Shown here one piece after another: positions 1-12,409 of a stretch of DNA of 64,000 nucleotides. The translations under genes were made by a program, and so were the position numbers. Under the pieces are notes generated by a model. That model had not been told where the DNA came from, did no database searches, and saw nothing but the letters and a program-made list of their open reading frames with translations. Numbering within the stretch: the stretch's first letter is position 1; each line of letters opens with the position of its first letter. Source of the stretch: Clarkia xantiana subsp. parviflora (taxonomy: Eukaryota; Streptophyta; Magnoliopsida; Myrtales; Onagraceae); the NCBI GenBank assembly GCA_036873135.1, contig JAPTYO010000023.1:3359834-3423833 (forward strand), given 5' to 3'.

Positions 1-479
1 ATTTATATATGTCTATTAATTCAAGTCAAGCTCGAGCTAAAAGACTATTCGAGTCGAGTTCGAGTTAAGGAACACCATTTATGATTTAACTGAAAAATTT
101 TAAACTTGATTAGCCAAGTTCGATCTCGTCAAGTATAGTCCTGAGCTCGAGTTTGAAAAACTTAGGCTCAACCGAATTCAAGTAAAATGAGTCGAGTCGA
201 GAACTTGCCAATACTCGGTTCGAGAAACAGGTTCATTGTTTATAAATTTAACTATTCATCATTTTCCCCATTTATTTCTAGTATTAGTATAGTATATAAA
301 CTACTGGCTCAATTAATTGACCTCATATAATTAATTCTCTCTCTATAACAAATTCATACAACAAAATCTAACTAATTAATATAAAATATTATAAATCCAC
401 CACTATTGATATCTAGAAGGATATAATCAATGCTTTTTGCATAAATTTTGTGGTTTGGGGGATGACTAGCAGATGGCCC

Positions 480-1340
480 AAGGATGAGAAGCTTTTCATG
501 ACCAATCATATCCACAAAAAGAAGTATCTGTAAGAGAAGAAGAAGCTATATCAATGAGGGAAATTAATACAGGATGTAGATTTTTTTTCTTTTTATGGGT
601 GTCTAGTATAACTCCACGAGTCGGGTCGGGTCCGGTCAGTCGTCTGTAAATAGTAAGGTGTTGGTTATGAATATTTTCCATTTCTAGCTAAAATCCGGAC
701 GAGAAACATTGAATCGGTTTATAAGGAGTAAAATATTGTCACAGATATTGTTTTATTCACAGAGTTCGGACTGAATGTAAACCCGAGATATCTGATTAAC
801 TGATGAAACACTAAATCTATTATAACCTTAGCTCGCACCAGACCAGCTCTTAAAGGATAAAATATTGGTATAATAGTTTTCCATTTTTAAAGTTGGAAGG
901 AGATTTGAAGTCGAGATATTTTGGTTAAGAAATGACTAGAAGATGGTCAAATGATACAACTCCTGAAAGTGTTGGTGTCCGACAAAGTTGTATTTGGTGC
1001 TATGAGAAGCTTTCGTGACCATCCATCCACAAAAAGAAGTATTTGTTAGAGAAGAAGAAGTTATCAATGAGGGAAATTACTTAATTAGAAGAGGTAGACT
1101 AAGAGACATTATTGGCTACCTCCGAGCTTACATGTGGATCCGACGTGGTGGATCTTCAACCAATCAGAAGCAGACAACTGTGAATGTTGTTAGGCAATTT
1201 GTCACACGCGTCAGCTTCTAATTGGCTGAAGGTCCACCACGTTGGATCCACGTGTAAGCTCGGAGGTAGCCAATAATTCCTCGGTAGACTAAACATACAG
1301 GATGTAGACTTTTTTTTTTCATAGTGTGTTTTAGGTGTTG
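480..1340. repeat. Diverged local duplication
   Basis: About 140 bases from 490 reappear from about 1005: the stretch around the word for AAAAAGAAGTAT, then GAGAAGAAGAAG, ATCAATGAGGGAAATTA and ACAGGATGTAGA, in the same order. The second copy is interrupted by a short foldback element at 1103-1282 and by a longer foldback starting near 1340. Further diverged copies of a neighbouring motif, with a GGTCAGTCTGTAAGG-like word followed by a TTTCTAGAATTCGGA-like word, lie near 600-700, 820-900, 1905-2110 and 2340-2420. I see no coding capacity; the short ORFs here are repeat-derived. It is probably an old dispersed repeat family. Confidence 0.55.
1103..1282. mobile_element. Short foldback MITE, Mutator-like
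   Basis: A 180-bp element whose two ends are near-perfect inverted copies. The left arm includes ATTATTGGCTACCTCCGAGC at 1108 and the right arm carries its reverse complement ending near 1276. It is flanked by a direct 10-bp repeat GGTAGACTAA at 1093-1102 and 1283-1292. A duplication of 9-10 bp fits Mutator-superfamily insertion. The related copy of the surrounding sequence near 490-620 lacks the element, which supports insertion after duplication. It encodes nothing. Confidence 0.75.
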
Positions 1341-1873
1341 GGTTAAACAGGTATTTTGGTTGACGAATTTTGGGTTTTGGTCCATAATATTTTTTTACAT
1401 AATTTTAGTCTCATATGTTTGCATATTTTTCTAGTTTTGGCATTTCCGTTACATTCCGTCCATATTTTCCGTTAAGTAACATGTGCAAGTCACGCGATCC
1501 ACCCTAAACTTTTAATTTTGTTCAATTTAGTCCCTCTAATACTTTCCTAACTTTTTTTTGTTCAATTTAGTCCCAAAGTTTTAAAATTGACCCCAAATTG
1601 GACAACTAGGTCCAATTGACCTAGCCCTGGGCAAGCCCAGGACTGGGTTCGACCACGGTCGGGGTCGCCGGACCCAGGACTAGAAAATTTAGGGTGGATC
1701 ACGTGACTTGCACATGTTACTTAACGGAAAATATGGACGGAATGTAACGGAAAGACCAAAACTAGAATAATATGCAAACATATGAGAACAAAAAAATGTT
1801 AAAAAACATCATGGACCAAAACTCAAAAGTCCTCAAACATCATAAACCAAAAGACATTTGAACAAGTTAACCC
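1340..1873. mobile_element. GC-cored foldback element, GGGTTAA ends
   Basis: The ends read GGGTTAA and TTAACCC. The arms are long inverted repeats that share a TTTTGGTCCATRATRTTTTTT word and the motif around CATGTGCAAGTCACG. The centre (about 1615-1690) is GC-rich and itself palindromic (GGGCAAGCCCAGG / CCGGACCCAGG words). Possible target copies TAGGTGTTG and TAGATTTTA match at only 6 of 9 positions, so the insertion is old or the edges are slightly off. Ends and core resemble the elements near 22.1 kb and 58.4 kb. Confidence 0.6.
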
Positions 1874-2479
1874 TAGATTTTATCTAGTATAATAATATCC
1901 ACTCGTTTGCATTAGCCGGCAAACACGGTAGATTGATGGCATGAATATTTTTCAATTTCTAGGATTTGAACAAGTTTCTAGCCCGAAATCTCTAAATAAG
2001 AGATGAAGTGTTGAACCTAATATAATCTTCATTCACATCAGGTCAGTCTTCAAGTAATAAAGTGATGACCATGAAAAAAATTATATTTTATAAACTCGAA
2101 CGGAATTTGAACATTTGATTAACGGAATGATTTATAAATGGCCAAAGGATGACAAGTTCGGAAGAGAATTAGTAAAAGTGAGCGTTTCTAAGATAAATCA
2201 AGTTCGATCTTCGTTAGAGATGCCACATTATGGAGAACTTTAAACTTAACGCTTCAATACAAAATTGCGAAAGCAATATTGTAATTAAAAAAATTGATTA
2301 GAAGAGATAGATAGCTATGCTAACATAGTATATCTAGTATAGTTACTTCTCACATCGGTTAGTTTGTAAGGGGTAAAGTGTTACTCATGAAAATTTTCTC
2401 ATTTCTAGAATTCGGATGGGATTTGAAACCAAGACCTCGAATTAATAAATAAAACGATAAACCGCTACACCGTATTACA

Positions 2480-3400
2480 TGATCTCATGTAAATCATATC
2501 CTTAATCATATTAGTAAATACATAAATTATTTATTATATATATCTACTCTATAGGGTTAATTAAAAAAAAAGAGTATAAAGAAAGTATCAAATAGTGGCG
2601 TTGAGTATCAAATGAATTATAATTTTGTTTTGTTTTGATTTTTCTTAATTAAGTTAGAGAATGATACGGAATTAAAAATGGACTATACTGAGTCAAAACC
2701 TATTTTATAAAAACCAACCTCGGCAGTTTAGAAAGCGAGAAAAAAAAAAATAGGTACAGAGACTCAATGGAAATTGTTATAACAAATTGAATTGATCGCG
2801 TTGTTATGAATCAATCATTTTATTAAAACTCAAGAAAGAATACAAGATACATATGTCATGAATACTTTCTCAAGTGATTAATCATTTGAGGTTAGTGACG
2901 ACGTGAATCGCTTTTTAATGTTTTTTTTTAATTTTATATGCAAAAAAGAAAGAAATGAACTATTTGTTGCGTATCAATTTTAAGTTAAAGGAAGAATCGA
3001 ATATTAATTGAATAAATTCTTACTCCACGAATCTTTTCAAGAACTGATCGATCAGGTGAGAATAAAGATAGAGTCCCATTCTACATGTCAATACCGACTA
3101 CAATGAAATTTCGAATAAGAGAAAAATCTTTCAAATTTTAAAATTGTGAGTGTTCAAGTCCCTCTATCCCAAAAAAATCGTTTGATCCCTTAACTATTTC
3201 TCCTTTATTTTCTTATTTTTTTTCTTTGTTCAAAATTCGTTATGTTTATTTTATTCATTCTATCCTTTTACAAAAGTATGCGAACCGTTAAACTTTAAAA
3301 ATACGCGAACACGAGTCTCATTAACATATATACAAACTAAAAAGTTAATTACATACTGAATTTTATTAAAACTACGCTTAGATAATTATAGAAATAACAA
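2480..3400. other. AT-rich intergenic DNA, no gene seen
   Basis: No ORF, RNA gene or structured repeat that I can support. The stretch is AT-rich with homopolymer A/T runs. It separates the repeat block from the decayed gypsy fragment. Confidence 0.5.
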
Positions 3401-3408
3401 CATATAAT

Positions 3409-4470
3409 TTGAAGATGTGGTGGGATGGCTCTACCGCTGTAATTATTACTTTTAAGGTCGATTCCGTAGCTGACAATTCGAAGATCGATTTTGTTACGGT
3501 TCACGTGGAAGGAGAAGCTCTCTTATGGCATCAATCCTATATGATTATGAAAGAGATGCAAGGCCAAATAGTGTCCTGGAGTGAGTATTCTACAACTACA
3601 ACTATACTTTCTCGATTTGGCTTGAGCTCCTATGATGATCCTGTTTTAGATCTTACTAATAATGATAGCATTGTTCCCTGCAATTTTTGCTTGTAAAGGT
3701 TTTGGGAACACAATGATTAGCCAACTTTGGAGATGTTGTTATGAATTTCCATGATTTATACATGAAGTTTTATGATGCAACGTGGTTCTTCGTTTGATTT
3801 GACCACTCACTCTGCGAAAATTGTTTATAAAGTGGAACTCGAGCTAGCAAATTTTCTACAAAATAGAACCCGAGTTATCAAATTGTATACAAAAGGAAAA
3901 CTAAGCTAGTAAACTGTCCACAAAATAAAATCTAACTTACCAAATTGTAAAAAAAATAATAACTATACGTAGCAATTTGTCATAGTGTTGCAATTTGAGC
4001 AAACAATTTGATAATTAACTATTTTTTTTTGAATTGTTAAATGGTGTACTATTTTAGAATTTAATATATATTACGAGTTTATAAACTTTGCGATTAAATT
4101 TTTTTTACGATGCAACTTTAAAAATAAAAAATTGTCCCCCATTGCATCCTTCTTCAGTGACCATTCTGGAACACCAACAAGTTCAACTTCAGACACTACT
4201 GAAGAACTATGTTGACATATTTGCTGAACCTGGCTCCCTTACACGTCAGAGGGTTTTGGATCATGTAATCGACTAAAAACATGGAACAAATCTTAGATCT
4301 TTATGTCCATATCGTTATCCTGGACTTCAGAAGATAGTGATTGAGCAAATGGTTGCTGATTAACTGCAGCATCAGGTCAATCGTCCCAGTAAAAGTGTCA
4401 TTTCAGCCCCTGTCGTTTTGGTAGCAACACACAATCTTTAGTGGATTTAGGGTTTATTTGTGTTAATGAA
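3409..4470 (+). pseudogene. Decayed Ty3/gypsy gag-pol fragment
   Basis: The ORF at 3409-3696 carries the hallmark of a retrotransposon gag core: V-x-V-H-V-E-G-E-A-L-L-W-H-Q, then G-Q-I-V-S-W-S-E-Y and a R-F-G-L-S-S-Y-D-D-P block. From about 4150 a second frame shows the start of a pol region: L-L-K-N-Y-V-D-I-F-A-E-P-G-S-L, then D-H-V-I-D, and after a stop P-Y-R-Y-P-G-L-Q-K. This is the segment just before reverse transcriptase in gypsy elements. Stops at 4274 and later, and the loss of everything between gag and RT, show it is dead. The block is unrelated in sequence to the intact element at 23-34 kb. No LTRs were recognised around it. Confidence 0.75.
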
Positions 4471-4659
4471 ATAGTACATAGAGCCAATTAGTGGTAGTAT
4501 TAAATGATGAAGCAGTGGAATGAAGATCCAAACAATTTACAGTCCACATTGTTTTCGGGAACGATTCGGCCTCTGCAAATATTCACATTAAGACAGGGAA
4601 CTCCGAATCGCCTTTAATCCGACAAGACCCAATTATTTACAATGTACAAGGTTTCAGAT

Positions 4660-6650
4660 TCATAGTAGTTCCCACTCCGATTCACTCACTTGTTGGAATT
4701 GAGAGGAGCCTTCCGGTTTTACCCGTTCTTGATCGGACTGTGCATTATTGTCCGAGTACTTCATAGCGAGTTGCTTATACTCTCGAGCTCTAGATGCCCT
4801 CTTTCTTGGAGAGAAAGCATGGAGAAGCTTCTTCTGCAAGTAAGCTCCAGATCATTAGCCTGAGAGATCGGAAAAGAGGGGTAAGGAAGTAATTTTAATT
4901 ACCTTGTAGGGTTTTTGTTTGTCCTTGCTGAGAGCAATGAAACTCAGTTCATCGCCATCAACTAAAATGCAAGATTCCTCGAGCCTTTCGGAATTCGAGA
5001 CCGTAAAACTCGGTTCTTCAGTTGAAATCATATCACAAGAATCTACTTGTCCTGTAAAATTCATCCATTATGTAAGAAATGATTAATAACCAAAACGTTG
5101 TAAATATATCTGCCTAAAATACAAAAAAAATGCAAAATGCTACCTGGATTTAAAACATAGTGCAAAAAAGCATTAATTTTGACAACCAGATTTAATTCAT
5201 GTTTAAATTTAATCCTGGTTATAATTTAAGCTACGGGTTAATACATGGTAGTACGGAATATCAAATTTCAACCGAGAAATACGAGCCTAAACCTTACTAC
5301 TGCAGTATGACAAATTCAACGATAGAATTCAATTGATTTTACCTGACTCAAAGTCGTTTTTTCCACTAGTATCGCTCCTCTGTAGATCTTCAAGCGTGGA
5401 AGGCTCGACAACAGAGACTAATACTATGCCATTACCCGAACAATTATCTGCATTTTTGAAGATCATCATTTGACTGTTTCGCAATTGAAGACCCTTTTTG
5501 ACAGGCTAATTAAGAAACAAGAGAATTTTAAATCCACACAATGGCTTATGTAAACAAAAAGTCACTATAAGTACCACAACTCATAAGGAAATTGCCAGAA
5601 AGATGACATTTTTTTACCAGTACCATAAAAAGATTGCATTTTTATTTACTGATGTATCATAAAAGGCAATAGTATCAACATTCTACTTGAAGTTTGAAGA
5701 TTTGCATAATCACCTTGTGTTGCTGCAGCTAAATCACATGAAGGGTCAGTTCTATTTTCATACTCCTCCACGACCTTCTCAACGCGATGATGAACTTCTG
5801 TGTTTTCGACAGAAGCTTGTATTTCGGGAACAGTCGATTCCTGTTTTTCCTTCCCGGTCTCTATCAAAGATTCCTCCGACCTTCTAAATCGATTCATTTC
5901 CTGAGCAGCTTCAGAAATCTGTCTGTTTTGTAATACCCGACTTTCACTATCACAATATTTGTTCTCCTTCAGCAATTTCCCATCATTAAATTGCGTTCGG
6001 TTCTGAAAACCGCTCAAAGTAGTAGGCGTGGTAAACAGATTGTCTATATTTACTTTCTTTCTCTCGACATGCGCGAGAATTTTGGAGCGCTTCCTCACTT
6101 GATCGATTTCACGCTTCAATGTCTCCTTCTTTATGTGGAATCTAGGCTTTGTAATAATCTCAGAATCCTTAGATTCTTGTAAATCAGTCTCTTTCTTCCC
6201 CGAATCATTTGGAGATGGTGGAAGCAAATCGGTCACAACTCCAGAATAGAACTTCTTAACACTTGCTCCAACTGTTTGGACCTGATTCTCCATAAAGTCA
6301 ACTGTATCCTGAAAAAGCAACAATGAGTGGATAAAACAACTTACGAGCTTGGTGTTTACACTAAACCAATTAGAACGTGGCATCTGATGCAGTTTTGTTT
6401 TTTGTAAAAAAAAAAAATTTCTACAAAATGGGTGAACCCCGGAGGACTAAATGAGACACGAGTCTTATTTTGGTTAATTTAGGGTAAACATCAAGCTAGC
6501 ATTTGAATTTCTTCATTTGATGATATAAAATGGTGTTGATGAAGAAGAATTGATAGTTGATACCTGATAAATAATTTCTTCAACCTCCAAACAAAGTGAT
6601 TCGAACTTTTGATATATGTTTCCAACCCAGGTAATGCCCTTAACATCCAT
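4660..6650 (-). CDS. ATI3-like ATG8-interacting protein
   Basis: Model: five coding exons at 6564-6650, 5687-6308, 5343-5447, 4903-5051 and 4660-4833, all with GT-AG borders and matching phases, giving 378 residues. Exon 1 starts M-D-V-K-G-I-T-W-V-G and exon 2 continues V-E-N-Q-V-Q-T-V-G-like (here M-E-N-Q-V-Q-T-V-G-A-S-V-K-K-F-Y), a signature I associate with a plant family of unknown fold that includes the dicot-specific ATI3 proteins. The middle (about residues 50-290) is polar and likely disordered. The last exon is basic (S-P-R-K-R-A-S-R-A-R) and the protein ends S-E-S-E-W-E-L-L, a W-x-x-L ATG8-interacting motif with acidic residues before it. ATI3 proteins bind ATG8 and ER UBAC2 proteins in stress autophagy; applying that here is inference. 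The 5'UTR is probably spliced, with donor GTAAGT at 7249 and leader up to about 7445. The family assignment is from memory and moderately sure; the exon structure is firmer. Confidence 0.72.
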
Positions 6651-7449
6651 GATTATTGCAAAACCAACTATTTGGAGACCCGGAAACTTCCCCAATTCGA
6701 ACAGCTTTCCTTCAATGCCCTCAACAACTAATTAAAGAATGATTCATCAGTAATTTATTGAGCTAACAAAAGTCGAAAATCAAAATTTAACAAGTTCTAT
6801 ACAAAATTGAAGTTTTAACAGTTTTAAGGAATGACTGCATAAAAGACATCAACTAATACAATAGGAAGATAACAAAGGGTCAAAAACTCAAATTAACCTG
6901 GAAATATTTTCTCTACAGATTAGTAATGGTTCTTAAAAGACAGAAACCCTAAAAATGGAGAATTGCTAAAGTTCGGTCAGCGATTACTAACAGCCCGATA
7001 ATTCGAATTCTAAATAATTTGTTCAACCGATAATGGATTCAATTCAGCAACAACAGCCCAGTAATCCAATCGTACCAAGCAACAAGTTCATTGGTGTCTC
7101 TAATTACAAACATCAAATTCATGAAAGAATTCCAGCTGAAGAACAACATATTCTTCAGCGCGTCATCGCCGAAGAATAACGAATTAAAGAACTGGAAACT
7201 CATGAAGCTCTGGTACAATCATACCCAGAAAAGAAGTTGAAGAACTTACGTGTAGCAGATGAATGGAGAGAACCCAGAAGACGAAACTTGCGGAGAATTA
7301 AGGAATTGTATGTAAAGACACAGCGGATGGACCAAAGTTGTGATTTTGCTTACAGCAGACAACAAAGGATGTTCCAAGACCAAAGCCAAGTCACACAGAG
7401 TAGAGAAGGAGAAGGAAGAGAGACGTACATAGGCAGCTGAGCTCAATCC

Positions 7450-9240
7450 TTAGGTTACTTTGTGTCGCACTTTTTCGGCTTTGGTTTTGCGTGACAACAA
7501 AAAAAAACTTTATCTTTCATTTTGTTTTTGTTCTCTTCTGAGTCTTCTCTATATAATATTTGAAAGCTTTCAAGAAACGGTTTATTCACGGTTTTGCCAT
7601 TACCCGCCATTCGATATTAATGGAGGGGTTGGTAATATACTAATATAGAAAGTTAAATCTGTACATACTTTTCGAGTAGAAAATACTGCAATTAGGGCCA
7701 ATAATTTAACTGTGAATAATGGAGGGGTTTATAATCATTACTGTTAACAAAATCTATGTAACTTTTTCTATTAAACCGTTTAAGTTCTATTATGTTATTT
7801 TGTATTAGAAAATTAAAAAAAAAATGTTTAATTTGAACCTGAACACTCTTTTATCATTCTTTTATCATTAAAGCGCTGAATTTTGGTCAGATAAAACGAA
7901 TTTTATAATATTATTGACTCGTAAATCATGCAAAAATTTCTTTATTTAGAAAGAAATATATATATATATATATATATATTAAAAATATTAATAATATATA
8001 TATATTATTGTTAATTAATTTGTTATAGTGGTATATATAAGTTAAAAAAAAAATATGATATATTATACCATTTGTAATATTATATCTACTTTCCCATTAT
8101 TCGTAAATCATAATATTGTAAAAAAAAAGTTATGACTATTTAATTAAGATAGTCAAAATTAATTAATATTATATTAAAATAAAGGAAATTAATATATTTA
8201 TAAAATATTATTAATGACGATTCTTTGGTATATTTTAAAGTTTAGAGTAATTTATTATGTCACATGGTATAATAATACAAAGTTATGCCTAAAAACTTAT
8301 GAATTAATTTTAAACTTCAGAATTGTAAATATCATCACAAGTCGGTATTTAATTTAATAAAGCATAATTATATTTCTTTATATATTCCTGACTTCAATTT
8401 CGAATCTTAACATTTTATTCTTCTTGGTCTAAATTTGACAAAATAATACAAACAATGACTTAAGTGACAATTAATAATTAAAAAGTTGATAACAATTACA
8501 GTCAACATGTGAATGCCTTCAAATATACTCTAACACCCTCTCATTCAAACTGATATTTTTCTAACATCGGTTTACACCGGACTCCTTACTTGGTATGTAT
8601 ACATAGGCTATCTGCCCGGCCCAAATGGTCATCCAATGGAGGTTTTTCAACTTTTTTTTTCTTAAAATGTCACGTCAGGATTCGAACCATCGGCTCTGAA
8701 TCCTCTGATACAACTTGTTAAGAATAAGACGTATGTCTTAACCAATCAGCCCATGACTCTTAAAACGAGGGTTATTTCGACATTTGAAATGTTCTCATCT
8801 AATTTTAGCTGGAAAGTAAAAAACATATTTTGAAACAAAAAAAAGAAAACATAGGCATAATAATCCAAAAAACAAAAGAGCGGTGATACACATTCCGACA
8901 CTCGGAATGTCGGAACTTGATTTTGCCTCACGGTGGCAAGTTGGTAATATATGCCAACTTTAATAGCAGTTTTGTATTCAGACACATTCAGAACTTCTCT
9001 TGACGTTGTTGTCAGAATGTCTATCTTTTTCCAAAACAAAAACCAAAAGGGCAATACCCGGAGCATAAGAGGGGCGGGTAATCCAACAGTTTTATCCATA
9101 AACACATGGTAAGCTTATGGACTGAAAGTGTACAAATTGCAAACAATACAATAAAGCACAATATGATACAATTCATGTAAATTTTGGAAGAACCATAGTG
9201 CAAACTGTGTTTTTTTAAAAATTAACAGAACATAATGACA
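7450..9240. other. AT-rich intergenic DNA between two minus-strand genes
   Basis: It contains the likely promoter of the ATI3-like gene (7450 onward), (TA)n tracts near 7960-8010, and from about 8560 a dispersed repeat with a R-x-TTCGAACC-like word and tRNA-like A/B-box flavour (8670-8760). No coding region can be supported. The ORF at 8746-9105 has no recognisable domain and biased composition. Confidence 0.45.
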
Positions 9241-9346
9241 CCAAATTAAAACAGGAGACAGAACATAGAATCCAGGGCAGGAGGACCATGATTGATGATA
9301 CTTCTGTGGATCATTGCACCCGATGAATCGTTCTGTACAACTCTTT

Positions 9347-12300
9347 TTACTGCAATCACAAATGACAAAGTTGTGTAAGCAGTAAAATTGGAAAGATAAG
9401 GTAATGTTGAAGCACGGTAAGAGCGCACGTAATCTACCTCGGCTTCCTCTGTTTCAACTTTGGCACCACCATTTGTCTTGTAGGGATCTTCTGTCATAGA
9501 ATATTAAGATTGTTACAGTTGCAGATATGGATAACAGCTAGTAAGTTAAAGAACCTATGAAAGGTCTGAATTATCACCCATGTTAACGGGAGAGGCCTGA
9601 AATTTAAAAATTTAATAACGGAGGTCTGAAATTTCAATTTTGTTGATTTGAGGTTTTCCGTCCATTTTTAGAGTTAAATTTAACAGAATTGTAGGAAATG
9701 ACATTTTTGCCCCTTTAATATTTTGTTTTATTTAATATCTTATTTAAGTAAATGTGAAATGATAATTTTACCCCTAAAGTCAAATTAAAACTACCAAACT
9801 CCGGCCACCGCCACCCGACTCCGGCCACCGCCACCCGACTCCGGCCACCACCACCCGACTCCGACGACCACCACCTCGGCTCCGACGACCCGACTCCGGC
9901 CATCACCTCAGCAAAAAAACTCCGATCTGGAGCTCTGTGGCTCCGATCGGAGCCCAATCGGGCCGGTGGTTCCGATCGGAGCCCAATCGGGGCCGGTGGC
10001 TCCGATTTGGGCCCAATCGGGGCCGGTGGCTCCGATTTGGGCCCAATCGGAGCCTTAGTGGTGGTTGTCGGAGTACGGTGGTGGTCGCCGGAGTGCGGTT
10101 GGTGGTCGCCGGAGTACGGTTTGTGGAGTCGTGGTGGCTTCAAGGGCATTTTGGTCTTTTCACTTCAATCATGTGAGGGGCACACTTGATAGAAGGGTAT
10201 TTTTGGAAATTTATTTTATTTCCGGTCACATGATTGCATGTGACCAACTTCCGTTAGTTTTAACTGAAAAAACTAATGAAGACCACTGTTATCAACAAAA
10301 CTAAAATTTCAGACCTCCGTTATTAACTTTTTAAATTTCAGACCTCTCCCGTTAACATGGGTGATAGTTCAGACCTTTCATAAGTTCTTAACCCTAAGTT
10401 CATTTTAAAACCGCGTCGTAAGTCCTTCAATCTTCTGACCGGTTTCTAGAGAATGATACCATTCATATGTATCAAACTACAATTACTTCTAACAAGAAAA
10501 TCTCACAACCAAGGCAGCAACCAGTCTTTCTTGTGTTTTGGAACTACCCAAAACAGAATAACTTTTGTTCCGCACAATAAACACAACCGAACTAGCTAAA
10601 TATGCATTCATCATAGTTCTATGTCAAAAGTCAACAATTTTAGACTACGATTTAGTCTGAAAGGGCAAATTTAGTCTGAAAGGGCAAATTCCAAAAGACA
10701 TGACCTTGGATTTCAATGTAGAGGAATTAGAGAGTTACCTCCTTCCTCTGAAATATCCGAAGTCCACAAAGTAAGGTTGTCTCTAAGAAGTTGCATGATC
10801 AAAGTGCTGTCTCTGTATGAATCCCCACTCAGTGTGTCCAGTTCTTGTATAGCATCATCAAATGCTTGCTTTGCAAGGTGGCACGCCCTGTCGAACATAA
10901 TATACACACTAGTTCAGCTTGGGGAAAAGCATGAAACAGCAATCTGCGTATACATAATTCCAACGTATAAAGATATTGCAGCTTCGTGCATACCTTTCGG
11001 CTGAGTTCAGGATCTCATAATAAAATACTGAAAAGTTCAAAGCCAATCCCAGTCGAATCGGATGTGTAGGAGGCAACTCTGGTTCTGCAATGCTTGTAGC
11101 CATCTGCAGCATGGAAAGAATAAAACCATTGAGACAGATTCATCTAACATTGCACACATAAAAAACAGAAATACACAAGCACTCAAGCTGGATTTATTCC
11201 GAATTAGTCAGTGTAATAAACTTAATTTTTGTCAACTTTAGCAATCTCAAGATCAACTACAAGAAGCATCACTGATGGAATCTAAATTCTAAACTTGAAA
11301 ACACAATAAAAAAAACGGGGTTACATGCCTCATATGCTTTCATCGATAGCTCAGCATCCTCCTTCTTTCCTTCACCAGACTTAAATTCTGCAAGGTAACG
11401 ATAATAGTCTCCTTTCCTGTAAGAAGCATAATAGAATAGACTCAGTTCACTCAGGTGCCGATATTAGATGGATAAAACAACTATAAACTATACTAGCCTT
11501 TTAAGGGTTTTCTCACATCTTGTAGAAGAAGACTTTTGATTCACAAGTTGATGCTGAAGGAATAATATACTGGTCAAGAACAACCATGATCTCACTACAG
11601 ATGCTTTCCAGCTCAGATTCAACCTTCTGTTGATATCCAGTGATCCGCTTAACATTGACTTCATTCCCTCTTGAATCTTCCTTTTGTTCTATGGAAGACA
11701 GGATCCTCCATGATGCTCTCCGTGAACCAACCACATTTTTGTACCCGATAGACAGCAGGTTGCGCTCTTCAACTGTTAATTCCACATTTAGATGTGCCAC
11801 ATTCTTCATTGCATCCACCATTTCTGACAAAAACATAAATGTTGATTCAGATTCTATGCAATTTCCGATTCCCTTTAAAAAAACACACGCAAACTTTTCT
11901 GATTTAGCCTACAACTAAAGTAACATATAATTGATGACTATATACATACAATTGATCTTGCACTTGAATTTGAAAAAATCAACCACCAACAACAGGTTTC
12001 TAAAGAGCTTACACTATGAAACTTCATCAATTACTAACTATATGAAAAATCAAAGCTTTCACCGGAATGCATAATTCAAGTTATTCAACATATCTGCATG
12101 CCCAAAATCTGTTCAACAAAGCAAACGTTACTCATTCTCCAAGATTAGTCTATAAATCCCCCAACTCTCTTCAGTTGACCAGGTACAAGTTTACATCTCA
12201 TCAAAGAACAGAACCACTCTTTCCTGAGATCAATCACGTAATGAACACGAAATCCAATCTAATGATTTACACTATCCATGGCCAAATCAACCATAGAGAA

Positions 12301-12402
12301 GCAGACGAAAGAGGAAATAGCAAGCGATTACTAACCGTCGTAACGCTCGGCTTGCTCGGCCAGCTTGGCGAGGTAGACGAGACTGTCGCGAGATGACGCC
12401 AT
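9347..12402 (-). CDS. 14-3-3 protein, epsilon-like gene structure
   Basis: Phosphoserine/threonine-binding adaptor that dimerises and clamps phosphorylated clients. Exons: 12336-12402, 11517-11823, 11329-11416, 10994-11103, 10739-10887, 9438-9490, and a last exon whose first codon (9347-9349) is the stop; total 258 residues, normal for the family. Visible family blocks are [12 protein letters not shown] at the N terminus (dimer helix), [19 protein letters not shown] (groove Lys and Arg), Y-Y-R-Y-L-A-E-F (groove Arg-Tyr), [14 protein letters not shown], and [16 protein letters not shown]. The C-terminal tail is short and acidic (E-T-E-E-A-E). An intron right after the first 22 codons and more than four exons are typical of epsilon-group plant genes. 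The intron after exon 3 must start with GC to keep frame. Intron 5 holds an 850-bp foldback transposon. Confidence 0.93.
9545..10394. mobile_element. GC-cored foldback transposon in a 14-3-3 intron
   Basis: The arms are inverted copies of each other: GAACCTATGAAAGGTCTGAA at 9551 matches, with few changes, the reverse complement of the right end near 10369-10388, and the CACCCATGTTAACGGGAGAG and ACGGAGGTCTGAAATTTCA words recur inverted. The core (about 9790-10130) is very GC-rich and contains four tandem 30-bp units with CTCCGATTTGGGCCCAATCG near 9940-10052, bordered by inverted CCGGCCACC/GGTGGTCGCCGG arrays. The right end reads TTAACCC like the Mutator-type foldbacks elsewhere here. I could not find a clean 9-bp duplication. 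The ORFs at 9715-10304 are artefacts of this repeat. Confidence 0.75.
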
Positions 12403-12409
12403 ATCAGTA

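Noticed and set aside
7237..7446. Coding ORFs on both strands at 7.24-7.45 kb
   Set aside because: The region fits the 5'UTR exon of the minus-strand ATI3-like gene, with a GTAAGT donor at 7249; neither ORF joins to the coding exons in frame with support.
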